Source: Microglena sp. YARC
Taxonomy: Eukaryota; Chlorophyta; Chlorophyceae; Chlamydomonadales; Chlamydomonadaceae
Reading direction: 5' to 3'
Assembly: GCA_022414725.1 (NCBI GenBank)
Contig: CM039464.1
Span: 48,911,598-48,975,597 of the forward strand
Length of the DNA: 64,000 nucleotides
Shown here: one piece after another, positions 30,119-43,300 of the stretch
Position numbering within the stretch: the first letter of the stretch is position 1
How the letters are laid out: each line of letters starts with the position of its first letter
Position numbers and translations under genes: made by a program
The notes under the pieces: generated by a model
What the model was told of the DNA's origin: nothing
The model's database searches: none
The model's input: only the letters and a program-made list of their open reading frames with translations

Positions 30119-31329
30119 TGGACGTTACAGGTATGAAAAACGGTGTATGGTTCAGTTGTCTACAAGGCCAGTTGAGTAAATAGTTACGCCACCTTATCAC
30201 TAATAATTCAAATTCCAATGCCCCACCCCCAACAGTTATAAGTGGGCCTTCCAATCAATTTAAAATTTAAAACCCAAGGCTACAAGCTATCAAGCAAAGG
30301 ATCATGTCAGACAAAATAAGTACCAGTACAGGTGTTCTTCAGCACGACCAACTGCAACATGTTTGACAGTTCTGAGTGTAGCCCGCCATCACGCTCTTCT
30401 CCTCTGGTTTGGATTGTTTCATGGTTCCCCAGCCAAGTCATGGATGCTCACCTTCTTCCAATTCCAAGTTCCACCTTGTGATGGCCATAGAACCAGGGGG
30501 CTAACATAGCCGATTCGAACCCGTGAGTGGGATTTCGAGACCATTTACCGGAGTTGGGGGGGGGGGGGGGGATTTTTCCTTAAGGTAGCCTGCACCGGTT
30601 CAGATTCTTAAACAGGTGTTCAGGGAGTTCAACTCCGGTTTATATGTGTTTATATGTGTTTATGTGTGTTAATGTACATCATTGGTTAAACATGTAGGCT
30701 AAATTTAATATTGTATTATTTATTGTAGGTAAATGTGTAACCGGGCCACCACACAGCCCTCGCCGGCCACTCCTCTCTCGTGCACAGCCTGACAAATCAG
30801 ATACCCGCGCAGCGAGCCTCCACCCAACTCCAGGATGACCATTTACGGGGGCGAGGGGGGCGAGGGCCCCGGGCAAGGGCGGGGGCGCGCCCATCACTAT
30901 GGGAGATGGGCCCGGATGGGCCTAGCCGACCCTAGCTGGAGTTTTGACACATGACCCGACCTGACCTGACCTGCGCAAGTGCATGCGTTCATGCGCCCCC
31001 CTCTTTCCCCCTTGCTTGTCTCCCTAACCTTCACGGGCGTAGCGTACTGTGACGCTCCTACCATACCTATCGCTTACCATTACTTTTGTTTTTGTTGCTC
31101 CACTGGCCTACTTCCTCCCCCCTCCCGCCCCGCCCCCACCCCTGGCCCCGCGGTCAACTTGAAGGCTGCCGGCTTCATTTTCGCCACCTGGTCGGCAAGT
31201 GATTTAGTGCCGTTCGCAAATGGTCTAGTTACGCTAACTCTGCCTGTCATATCTACCCAATCGACCATGCTGATCTAACCTGCCGACGGCTGTGCCAGCG
31301 TCATCTGTTGCCGATAGTAGGGGTTCACC

Positions 31330-31342
31330 ATGGGCATTCCAG
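31330..31342 (+). CDS. Plus gene exon 1 (start codon, MGIP)
   Basis: 13 nt, ATGGGCATTCCAG followed by donor gtaagc; the context before ATG is ttcacc. Same length, sequence sense and phase as exon 1 of the minus gene. Confidence 0.85.
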
Positions 31343-34300
31343 GTAAGCCTGCACAGATAAGTGTGCTATGAATCTGCATGCATGGAATTGTACCTGTGTG
31401 ATATGCATATGTACTATGATGTTTGCAGTTGTCCCTTATTACTACAAACAATGCTTATCTCCTGGCTAACCGACCGCTCCATGTGATATGCACAATGGCT
31501 AGATTTATAACCTCTTCACACTATCTGAAAGTAGAAACTGATAGTTGATCAGCTGGATGGATGGCTAGATGGAATTTGATGGATGGATGGAATTCGATGG
31601 AGTTTGCTTTTCTGCTTGTCTGCCTTTTTTTTGCCCATGCTTTTCTGATTACTTGTCTGCTTCTGTCCCTAATTGCCCGTGCTTGTCTGCTTGCTTGTGC
31701 TTGCTATTGCTTGCTTGTGTTTCTTTATTGCCCATGTATTTCTGCATGCTTGTATGACAGTGTCCCTAATTGCCCGTGCTTTTCTGCTTGCTTGTGCTTA
31801 CTATTGCTTGCTTGTGTTTCTTTATTGCCCATGTATTTCTGCATGCTTGTATGCCAGTGTCCCTGAGTCCCCTACTTTTCTGCTTGCTTGTGCTTACTAT
31901 TGCTTGCTTGTCTTTCTTCATTGCCCATGCATTTATGCTTGCTTGTCCGCCACTGTCCCTGAGCCCCCGGATTTTCTGCCAACTAGTGCTCGCTTGTGCT
32001 TGCTTGTGTTTCTTTATTGCCCATGCATTTATGCTTGCTTGTCTGCCACTGTCCCTGAGTCCTCTGCTTTTCTGCTTGCTAGTGCTTGCTTGTGCTTGCT
32101 TGTATTTTTGTACTGCCCATGCATATCAGAGTGTACATATGCACATATGTACTTGCAGTCCTGCAGAGTGTACCTATGCACATATGTACGTTCAGTTTTG
32201 GAGAATGTACTGCACTTAGCAGTCTTGAATTTTTCCATCGATGCATGAATCCCAACACCTGATACATAGTTTTTTTTCCAGTTCAGAAAATGGGTTGCAT
32301 AGTAGCTGCATGGGGTTAGGCCTACTTCAGGGACAGAGTCCTGTCAGCTGTAGTAGGGCCGCATCAGGGTGTCCGGGAGGCAGTGCCCCCCGAGAGCTGG
32401 GGGGTACGGGGGTCTCAGGTAGTGAACATTTCGGCCAAAACGGGGTCTCAGGTAGCGATCGGAATAGGAAGCGGAAAAAACCCCACCACCTGACAACACC
32501 CTCCCTGTTCCTCACGCAATACCACCTGGTGTTATTCTGTAATCCTTTCTAAAGCAGATACAAACAAAACAATCGCACACCTACCACCAAAAGTACCATT
32601 ACCACCACCACCACCACCACCATCATTATCATCAACATTATCATATTCGTCGCCATCATCGTCAAAATAAAAATCAACATCATCATCAAAAACATCATAC
32701 CACCACCACCACCACCACAGCAACATGACCACCAACAACGCCACCACCATTAACAACAAACTCACCAACAACCCCTTGAATCAATTTTGACATGGTGCCT
32801 CCCAGGTTTTGGATCCTACTTCAGGAAGGAGAATGATAAATGCTACAAGCCTCTGCGGTTGATTCAATGCGACCACTTATACATCGACATGAACACTATC
32901 GTGGTCAGTGACAGTCTTTTCCGTTTCTGAAAGGGGGTCTATTAATGACAATCAGGGATTTTCAATGCGACCACTTATAAATCGACATGGACTATATCGT
33001 GGTCAGTCACAGAGCTTTTTCCGTTTCTGAAAGGGGGTTTTCTGAAAGCGGTCAGGGATTCTCGATGCGACCACTAATACATCGACATGAACTCTGTCGT
33101 GGTCAGTGACAGAGTTTTTCCGTTTCTCTTAGTTAGTTTCTCTTAGTTAGTTTAGTTAGTTTAGTTAGTTCCGTTTCTCTTAGTTAGTTTTGTTTGTTCC
33201 GTTTCTCTTACTTAGTTTCTCTTAGTTAGTTTTTTTTAAGGGGACTTCTGATAGCGATCAGGGACTCTAATGTGGTCAGTGACAGAGGTAAGTTTGTTCC
33301 GTTTCAAATCTTCCGTAGGGATTCAAATCCCGCACCTTCGTCATTTGAACGAGCTCTACCATTGGGCCATTCTTCAAAATGGGATGCCTGACTGAATCTA
33401 TAGCAGACAAGATGGAGCTTTTTTTCTTTCAGAAAGGGGGTCTTCTGGTAGCGATCAGGGATTTGGTGTCTTTCAAAGTTGTGCTCCTGGTAGCGATTTG
33501 GTCTGGCCCAGGGGGTTCGGGGGGCGGGGCCAAGATTCAAGCCTCATGGAAGCAAAAGGTTTGACCAAAACAGGGTCCCAGGTAGCGGTCACTACTGGTA
33601 GGGGCCAAACATCGATATGAGCACTGTTGGGTCAGGTTGAGGGTGGACTTTTTGGGGACCAGTTCTTCAGTGCTTGTTTCTTTTTAGCCCCTCCTGATAT
33701 CGAGGTTGGGCAATTCCCTTGAGCCTATTTGGCTACCCCTGGGCTGTAGCATACGTACACACAAGCAGTCTTTAGAAACAGACCCCGCGATTGGGTTTAT
33801 TTTGAAGGAACAAAACAGGGTCTTAATGTAGATAATAATAAATAATAATAATAATAATAATAATAACAAAAAACAGGCTCTTAATGTGTGCACCTTGGTG
33901 CACCTAGTAGCTTCTAGTATTTTTGTGTGTCTTTTTTACCAGCAGCTTTTTTGGCCCCAGAAAGACAGAAAGAAAAACACAACAGGCTCTGACCTAGTTC
34001 TGTGAGAACATATCAAGGTACATACTTCAGCATTTGTGCTATAAGTAGCACTTAAAAGAAAACCCTGCCCCCAATAATTTTGTTTTTTGTTGCTGGGCAA
34101 ATCCCTTCAGTCTGACTCTCTACCTCTGGTCTGTTAAATGCACGTATTATTACACTACACTACACTACACTACACTACACTACACTACACTACACTACAC
34201 TACACTACACTACACTACACCACACCACACACACACACCCACACCACACCACACCACACCACACCACACCACACCACACCACACCACACCACACCACTAC

Positions 34301-37300
34301 ACCACACCACACCACACCACACCACACCACACCACACCACACCACACCACTACACCACACTACACCACACCACACCACACCACACCGCACCGCACCGCAC
34401 CGCACCACACCGCACCGCACCACACCACACCACACCACACCACACCACACCACACTACACCACACCACACCACACCACACCACACCACACCACACCACAC
34501 CACACACACACTACACTACACCACACTACACTACACCACACCACACCACACCACACCGCACCGCACCGCACCGCACCGCACCACACCACACCACACCACA
34601 CCACACCACACCACACCACACCACACCACACTACACTACACCACACCACACCACACCACACCACACCACACCACACCACACCACCACACTAACTACACCA
34701 CACCACACCACACCACACCACACCACACTACACTACACCACACCACACCACACCACACCACACCACACCACACCACACCACACCACACCACACCACACCA
34801 CTCTAAACTACATTACATTACATTATATGTATTTATTTGTTTATGTAATTTTTCAAACAAAAAACTCTAATAAAGCTAATTGGTATTCTCTTCATGCTTG
34901 CAGCACAACGGAATCAGGAAAGGTGCGCCCATCAGAGCTTTTTTTCCGTTTCAGAAAGGGGGTCTTATGGTAACTATCAGGGAATTGTTTTTAAAGATTG
35001 GGCTCCTGGTAGCGATTTGGGTAGGCAGCCCGAAGGGCCAGCCCTGGGGGTTTGGGGGGTGTGGCCGAGATTTTAGTCTTTCGGAGGCGGAAGGTTTCGG
35101 AGCACAATGGAATCTGGAGAGGTGCACCTATCTCGGTGTTATGCTGTTCAGCTATGAGCAGCAGCTTCTAGGCAGCTCCCCTGACTGGCTCTTTAGCCAA
35201 ACCTGGCGTAACCTGGAGCACCTTGAAGCTAGCACAATCAGGTGTCCAGAACTGCTGAAATAGTTTGGTGTAGCCCAGTGGCCGGCTCAGGGAGCTGCCA
35301 AGAAGCTGATATAAGCAGCCGATAAGAAAAACCCTGGCCCATCTTCTGTATGTAGCAGATGGTATCGGTCGCTGTTTCATTTTTGGCGGAGCCTTCACTT
35401 CAAGGGGGCGGAAGCCCCCATGTTTACCCATTTGTCCGTCCGACCGACCGTCTGACCGCGCTGAAGCCTGTCTCGTAACTAACTTGCTTCCGTTGCGACC
35501 TGCCGCTCCCTCGCGATCACTCCCTGCTAATTTGTAGCTTCGCAGGCGACGCTGCATATAAATTGTTGGGCTACGCATAGCAGCTTCCAGGCAGCTCCAA
35601 CAACCAGCCCACAGGTTTCAGTTTTATTGAAATGCCCGTAATGCCACCTTTCAGACACACTACCTAGCTCCAGGTTAGGCCCAAGGACGGGGGAAAGGAG
35701 CTGTCTAGAAGTTCTACGCGTAGCCCCAAATGAAACAGTTATATTGGTGTGTGTGTGCCTAGTGGTTTGGGCAAGGCCCTGTCCTAGTGGTTGTGGCGTG
35801 CACCCTTCGTCAATGTGTGCATCCATGTGTAATTGTTGCGTGTGGTGTTGCCATGTGTAGTCCTGGTGGTTTGGGCGAGATGCTGCCTTGGTGGTGGTGG
35901 CGCGCATCCTTGGTCAATGTGTGCATCCATGTGTGCTTGTTGCGTGTGGTGTTGGCGCGTGTAGTCCTGGTGGTTTGGGCGAGATGCTGCCTTGTTGGTG
36001 GTGGCGCGCATCCTTTGTCAATGTGTGCATCCATGTGTGCTTGTTGCGTGTGGTGTTGCCGAGTGTAGTCCTGGTGGTTTGGGCGAGATGCTGCCTTGGT
36101 GGTGGTGGCGGGCATCCTTGGTCAATGTGTGCATCCATGTGTGCTTGTTGCGTGTGGTGTTGGCGTGTGTAGTCCTGGTGGTATGGGCGAGATGCTGCCT
36201 TGGTGGTGGTGGCGTGCATCCTTTGTCAATGTGTGCATCCATGTGTGCTTGTTGCGTGTGGTGTTGCCGAGTGTAGTCCTGGTGGTTTGGGCGAGATGCT
36301 GCCTTGGTGGTGGTGGCGTGCACCCTTCGTCAATGTGTGCATCCATGTGTGCTTGTTGCTTGTGGTGTTGGTGTGTGTAGTCCTGGTGGTATGGGCGAGA
36401 TGCTGCCTTGTTGGTGGTGGCGCGCACCCTTGGTCAATGTGTGCATCCATGTGTGCTTGTTGCATGTGGTGTTGGCGTGTGTAGTCCTGGTGGTATGGGC
36501 GAGATGCTGCCTTGGTCGTGGTGGTGTGCACCCTTGGTCAATGTGTGCATCCGTGTGTGCTTGTTGCTTGTGGTGTTGGCGTGTGTAGTCCTGGTGGTTT
36601 GGGCGAGATGCTGCCTTGGTGGTGGTGGCGAGCACCCTTTGCCAATGTGTGCATCCATGTGTGCTTGTTGCGTGTGGTGTTGGCGTGTGTAGTCCTGGTG
36701 GTTTGGGCGAGATGCTGCCTTGGTGGTGGTGGCGTGCACCCTTCGTCAATGTGTGCATCGGTGTGTGCTTGTTGCGTGTGGTGTTGGTGTGTGTAGTCCT
36801 GGTGGTTTGGGCGAGATGCTGCCTTGGTGGTGGTGGCGAGCACCCTTTGTCAATGTGTGCATCCGTGTGTGCTTGTTGCGTGTGGTGTTTCCGTGTGTAG
36901 TCCTGGTGGTTTGTGCGAGATGCTGCCTTGGTGGTGGTTGCGAGCACCCTTTGCCAATGTGTGCATCCATGTGTGCTTGTTGCGTGTGGTGTTGGCGTGT
37001 GTAGTCCTGGTGGTTTGGGCGAGATGCTGCCTTGGTGGTGGTGGCGTGCACCCTTCGTCAATGTGTGCATCGGTGTGTGCTTGTTGCGTGTGGTGTTGGT
37101 GTGTGTAGTCCTGGTGGTTTGGGCGAGATGCTGCCTTGGTGGTGGTGGCGAGCACCCTTTGTCAATGTGTGCATCCGTGTGTGCTTGTTGCGTGTGGTGT
37201 TTCCGTGTGTAGTCCTGGTGGTTTGTGCGAGATGCTGCCTTGGTGGTGGTGGTGTGCACCCTTGGTCAATGTGTGCATCCGTGTGTGCTTGTTGCGTGTG

Positions 37301-40300
37301 GTGTTGGCGTGTGTAGTCCTGGTGGTATGGGCAAGACGCTGCCTTGGTGGTGGTGGCGCGCATCCTTGGTCAATGTTTGCATCCACGTGTGCTTGTTGTG
37401 AATTTTGTTGCTTGTGTAGTCCTGGTGGTATGGGCAAGATGCTGCCTTGGTGGTGGTGGCGAGCACTCTTGGTCAATGTGTGCATCCACGTGTGCTTGTT
37501 GTGTATTTTGTTGCTTGTGTAGTCCTGGTGGTTTGGGTGAGATGCTGCCTTGTTGGTGGTGGCGAGCACTCTTGGTCAATGTGTGCTCTCAAGTGTGCCT
37601 GTTGCATGTAGTGCTGGTTTTTGTATGCCCGGTGGGTGGGCGAGGTGCTGTCTTGGTGGTGGTGCTGTCTTGTCCTCGTGCTTGTCCTCGTCCTTGTACT
37701 TATTTTCATCCTCATTTCCTTTTTCTCTTTCTTGCTCTTGTTCTTGTTCTCCTCTTTGTTCTCATTCTTGTTCTTGTTCTTGTTCTCCTCTTTGTTCTCA
37801 TTCTCATTCTCGTTCTTGTTCTTGTTCTCGTCTTAGTTCTCATTCTCGTTCTTGTTCTTGTTCTTGTTCTCCTCTTTGTTCTCATTCTCATTCTTGCTCT
37901 TGCCCTTGTTCTTGTTCTTGTCCTTGTTCTCATTCTCGTCCTTTTCGTTCTTGTACCCCTCTTTGTTCTTGTTCTGTTCTTTGTTCTTATTCTTGTTCTT
38001 GTTCTCGTTCTCGTCCTTTTCGTTCTTGTTCTTGTTCTTGTTCTCCTCTTTGTTCTCATTCTTGTTCTTATTCTTGTTCTCGTTCTCGTCCTCTTTGTTC
38101 TTGCCCTTGTTCTTTTTATTGTCCTCCTCCTTGTTCTTGTTCTTGTTCTCATCCTCGGTCTTGTTCTGGTTCTCATTGTCATTCTTGTTCTTGTTCTTGT
38201 TCTTGTTCTTGTTCTTGTTCTTGTTCTTGTTCTTGTTCTTGTTCTTGTTCTCATCCTCGTTCATGTTCTGATTCTCATTCTTGTTCTTTCCTTTTTCTTT
38301 TTCTCCTTCTCGCTCTTGTTCTGGTTCTCATTCTTGTTCTTGTTCTCATCCTTCTCGTTCTTGTTCTCCTCCTCGTCCTCGTCCTCGCTCTTGTTCTCGT
38401 TCTTGTTCTTGTTATCATTCTCGTCCTAGTCCTCTTTCTTGATCTGAGTCTTGTTCTTCTTCTCGTCCTCCTGCTTGTTCTTGTTCTTGTTCTCATCCTC
38501 GTCCTAGTCCTGCTTCTTGATCTTGATCTTGTTCTTCTTTTCGTCCCGCTTTCCTCATATTTTCCCCGTTCTTCTTCCCCATCCTCCTCGTTCTTGTTCT
38601 CTTCCTAGTCCTCGTTCTTTAAATTTTATTTTTCTCTTTCTCTTTGTTTTCGTTCCATCGCTTCCCCAATCACGCTTTATCAATGTAGCACGAAATGCCG
38701 GCCTACGTCGGTAAAACGACTGTTTGGGTTCAGTTCATCAGTGCTTTTTACTTGTAACCTCTCCTGATATCATGGTTGGGCAAGTCCCTTAAGCCTATTT
38801 GGCGACCCCTGGACTGTAACAATATTCAAACATGCTTTGCACACATGCCCGTGTGTGTATGAGGAAAAAACTAACTCACTGGCTCTAACTAGCTTTAACT
38901 AACTCTGACTGACTCTTACTAACTCTTCTTGTGCTCTTGCCACAGCCACTTCATGGGAGAATCACCAGCGAGTGAGTTGCTAGCCATGGTTCTGCAAAGA
39001 GCTTCTTGCTTCGTAGTTTCTTGACTTGGCTTGTTGTTTTGGCTTTAGCAGGTTATATGCAAGTTAAATGCAGCTTATATGCAGGTTATATGCCAGTTAT
39101 ATGCCAGTTATATGCAGGTAATAAGAAAGCAGTTTATATGCCAGTTATATGCAGGTAATAAGCAAAGCAGGGTATATGCCAGTTATATGCAGGTAATAAG
39201 CAAAGCAGGTTATATGCCAGTTATATGCAGATAATAAGCAAAGCAGTTTATATGCCAGGTATATGCCAGTTATATGCAGGTAATAAGCAAAGCAGTTTAT
39301 ATGCCAGTTATATGCAGGTAATAAGCAAAGCAGGTTATATGCCAGTTATATGCAGGTAATAAGCAAAGCAGGTTATATGCCAGTTATATGCAGGTAATGA
39401 GCAAAGTAGTTTATATGCCACTTATAAGCCAGTTATATGCCAGTTATATGCAGGTAATAAGCAAAGCAAGTTATAAGCAGGTTATGTGCTTTTACCACAG
39501 CCTCATCATACGAGCACCACCAGCAAGTGAGGTGCTAGCCATGGTTCTGCAAAGATCTTGTTGCCACTGTTTCTGTCCCGGGCTACGCGCTGCAGCTTTC
39601 ATCCAGCTGCATTAGCCAGTCATTAGCCCGAAGCTGTCAGTTGCATTGCATTGCCCGTCTTGTCAGCTTTCAGATGCACTAGCTAGCTAGTCATTAGCCT
39701 GTAGCTGTCAGTTGCATTGGATTGCCCGTCTTGTCAGCTTTCAGATGCACTGGCTAGCTATTCATTAGCCCGTAGCTGTCAGTTGCATTGGATTGCCCGT
39801 CTTGTCAGCTTTCAGATGCACTAGCTAGCTAGTCATTAGCCCGTAGCTGTCAGTTGCATTGGATTGCCCGTCTTGTCAGCTTTCAGATGCACTAGCTAGC
39901 TAGTCATTAGCCTGTAGCTGTCAGTTGCATTGCATTGCATTGCCCGTCTTGTCAGCTTTCAGATGCACTAGCTAGCTAGTCATTAGCCCGTAGCTGTCAG
40001 TTGCATTGGATTGCCCGTCTTGTCAGCTTTCAGATGCACTAGCTAGCTAGTCATTAGCCCGTAGCTGTCAGTTGCATTGGATTGCCCGTCTTGTCAGCTT
40101 TCAGATGCACTAGCTAGCTAGTCATTAGCCTGTAGCTGTCAGTTGCATTGGATTGCCCGTCTTGTCAGCTTTCAGATGCACTAGCTAGCTAGTCATTAAC
40201 CCGTAGCTGTCAGTTGCATTGGATCGCCCGTCTTGTCAGCTTTCAGATGCACTAGCTAGCTAGTCATTGGCCTGTAGCTGTCAGTTGCATTGCATTGCCC

Positions 40301-43300
40301 GTCTTGTCAGCTTTCAGATGCACTAGCTAGCTAGTCATTAGCCTGTAGCTGTCAGTTGCATTGCATTGCCCGTCTTGTCAGCTTTCAGATGCACTAGCTA
40401 GCTAGTCATTAACCCGTAGCTGTCAGTTGCATTGGATCGCCCGTCTTGTCAGCTTTCAGATGCACTAGCTAGCTAGTCATTAGCCTGTAGCTGTCAGTTG
40501 TATTGCATTGCCCGTCTTGTCAGCTTTCAGATGCACTAGCTAGCTAGTCATTAGCCCGTAGCTGTCAGTTGCATTGGATCGCCCGTCTTGTCAGCTTTCA
40601 GATGCACTAGCTAGCTAGTCATTAACCCGTAGCTGTCAGTTGCATTGGATCGCCCGTCTTGTCAGCTTTCAGATGCACTAGCTAGCTAGTCATTAGCCTG
40701 TAGCTGTCAGTTGCATTGGATTGCCCGTCTTGTCAGCTTTCAGATGCACTAGCTAGCTAGTCATTAGCCTGTAGCTGTCAGTTGCATTGCATTGCCCGTC
40801 TTGTCAGCTTTCAGATGCACTAGCTAGCTAGTCATTAGCCCGTAGCTGTCAGTTGCATTGGATCGCCCGTCTTGTCAGCTTTCAGATGCACTAGCTAGCT
40901 AGTCATTAACCCGTAGCTGTCAGTTGCATTGGATCGCCCGTCTTGTCAGCTTTCAGATGCACTAGCTAGCTAGTCATTAGCCCGTAGCTGTCAGTTGCAT
41001 TGCATTGCCCGTCTTGTCAGCTTTCAGATGCACTAGCTAGCTAGTCATTAGCCTGTAGCTGTCAGTTGCATTGGATTGCCCGTCTTGTCAGCTTTCAGAT
41101 GCACTGGCTAGCTATTCATTAGCCCGTAGCTGTCAGTTGCATTGGATTGCCCGTCTTGTCAGCTTTCAGATGCACTAGCTAGCTAGTCATTAGCCCGTAG
41201 CTGTCAGTTGCATTGGATTGCCCGTCTTGTCAGCTTTCAGATGCACTAGCTAGCTAGTCATTAACCCGTAGCTGTCAGTTGCATTGGATCGCCCGTCTTG
41301 TCAGCTTTCAGATGCACTAGCTAGCTAGTCATTAGCCTGTAGCTGTCAGTTGTATTGCATTGCCCGTCTTGTCAGCTTTCAGATGCACTAGCTAGCTAGT
41401 CATTAGCCCGTAGCTGTCAGTTGCATTGGATTGCCCGTCTTGTCAGCTTTCAGATGCACAGGCTAGCTAGTCATTAGCCCGAAGCTGTCAGTTGCATTGC
41501 ATTGCCCGTCTTGTCAGCTTTCAGATGCACTAGCTAGCTATTCGTTAGCCCGTAGCTGTCAGTTGCATTGGATTGCCCGTCTTGTCAGCTTTCAGATGCA
41601 CTAGCTAGCTAGTCATTAGCCCGAAGCTGTCAGTTGTATTGCATTGCCCGTCTTGTCAGCTTTCAAATGCACTAGCTAGCTAGTCATTAGCCCGAAGCTG
41701 TCAGTTGTATTGCATTGCCCGTCTTGTCAGCTTTCAGATGCACTGGCTAGCTAGTCATTAGCCCGTAGCTGTCAGTTGTATTGCATTGCCCGTCTTGTCA
41801 GCTTTCAGATGCACTAGCTAGCTAGTCATTAACCCGTAGCTGTCAGTTGCATTGGATTGCAGTCTTGTCAGCTTTCAGATGCACTAGCTACCTAGCCTCA
41901 AGTTTGGCCCAAGATTGTGAAAAGGGGGCCAGGTATGGTTCTGCTAAAAATGGGAACTGGAAATCACTACGCCTTGCAATGGTGTGTGGAGTGAAGGAAA
42001 CCTTCCCGTTCGATTACTCTGGAGACGGAATGCATCACCCTCCTCCACACCCACCCCCCCACCCCACACACACCCCCCTCCCCTCCACCCACACACCCGT
42101 CCACCCCCACACACTCTGGGCACACACCGTGTGGTAGTGCTGCAACATCAGGGACAGGTAGGGAGCCGCGTCTAGGTTGCCCACTGTTGCCCCCCCCCTC
42201 CACACACACACACACACACACACACCCCATGGGTATTTGTGTCCGAAGGCCTCTACCGCACATGATCTCAGACTACCTTGCGACAGCGACTGAGGAAGAT
42301 TCAGTTCTGCAAATAGCTTTTGCTTTGTATTCTTCTCGTTTTGTTTGTTTTTATGCTGTACTTTTACATGTGGGTGGAAAAAGAGCTGTACTTTTACCTT
42401 TGGATGGACAAAGAGCTGTACTTTTACCTTTGGATGGACAGAGAGCTGTACTTTTACCTTCGGATGGACAGAGAGCTGTACTTTTACCTCTGGATGGACA
42501 GAGACCTGTACTTTTACCTTTGGATGGACAAAGAGCTGTACTTTTACCTTTGGATGGACAGAGACCTGTACTTTTACCTTTGGATTGACAGAGAGCTGTA
42601 CTTTTACCTGTGGATGGACAGAGAGCTGTACTTTTACCTTTGGATGGACAGAGAGCTGTACTTTTACCTTTGGATTGACAGAGAGCTGTACTTTTACCTT
42701 TGGATGGACAGAGACCTGTACTTTTACCTTTGGATGGACAGAGAGCTGTACTTTTACCTTTGGATGGACAGAGAGCTGTACTTTTACCTTTGGATGGACA
42801 GAGAGCTGTACTTTTACCTTTGGATGGACAGAGAGCTGTACTTTTACCAGTGGGTGGACAAAGAAGCTGTACTTTTACCTGTGGGTGGACAAAGAGGCTG
42901 TACTTTTACCTGTGGGTGGACGAAGAGGCTGTACTTTTACCAGTGGGTGGACATAGAGGCTGTACTTTTACCTTTGGTTGGACAAAGAGCTGTACTTTTA
43001 CCAGTGGGTGGACAAAGAGGCTGTACTTTTACCTTTGGTTGGACAAAGAGGCTGTACTTTTATCTGTGGGTGGACAAAGAGGCTGTACTTTTACCAGTGG
43101 GTGGACAAAGAGGCTGTACTTTTACCAGTGGGTGGACAAAGAGGCTGTACTTTTACCAGTGGGTGGACAAAGAGGCTGTACTTTTACCAGTGGGTGGACA
43201 AAGAGGCTGTAATTTTACCAGTGGGTGGACAAAGAGGCTGTACTTTTACCAGTGGGTGGACAAAGAGGCTGTACTTTTACCTTTGGTTGGACAAAGAGGC

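Larger units (their letters stand above)
27946..31329. promoter_or_regulatory. Intergenic region between the two XRN genes, expected divergent promoters
   Basis: 3.4 kb between the two start codons, so both promoters and 5' untranslated regions should be here. I see no certain TATA box or other factor site. Mostly unique sequence; poly-C tracts at 28826-28912 and 29336-29386, a G run at 30555-30571 and a possible small element at 29831-30118. Short open frames here match nothing I recognise. Untranslated exons cannot be ruled out. Confidence 0.5.

Noticed and set aside
36330..37259. 309-codon minus frame and overlapping ~100-codon frames on both strands
   Set aside because: Artefact of the 104-bp satellite; the period is not a multiple of three and all frames are open.
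37344..38608. Leu/Val/Ser- or Arg/Thr-rich frames that look like membrane proteins or coiled coils
   Set aside because: Translations of the TTCTTG hexanucleotide array.
39605..41895. CRISPR-like array
   Set aside because: Units are contiguous 71-bp repeats without unique spacers, in a eukaryotic intron.
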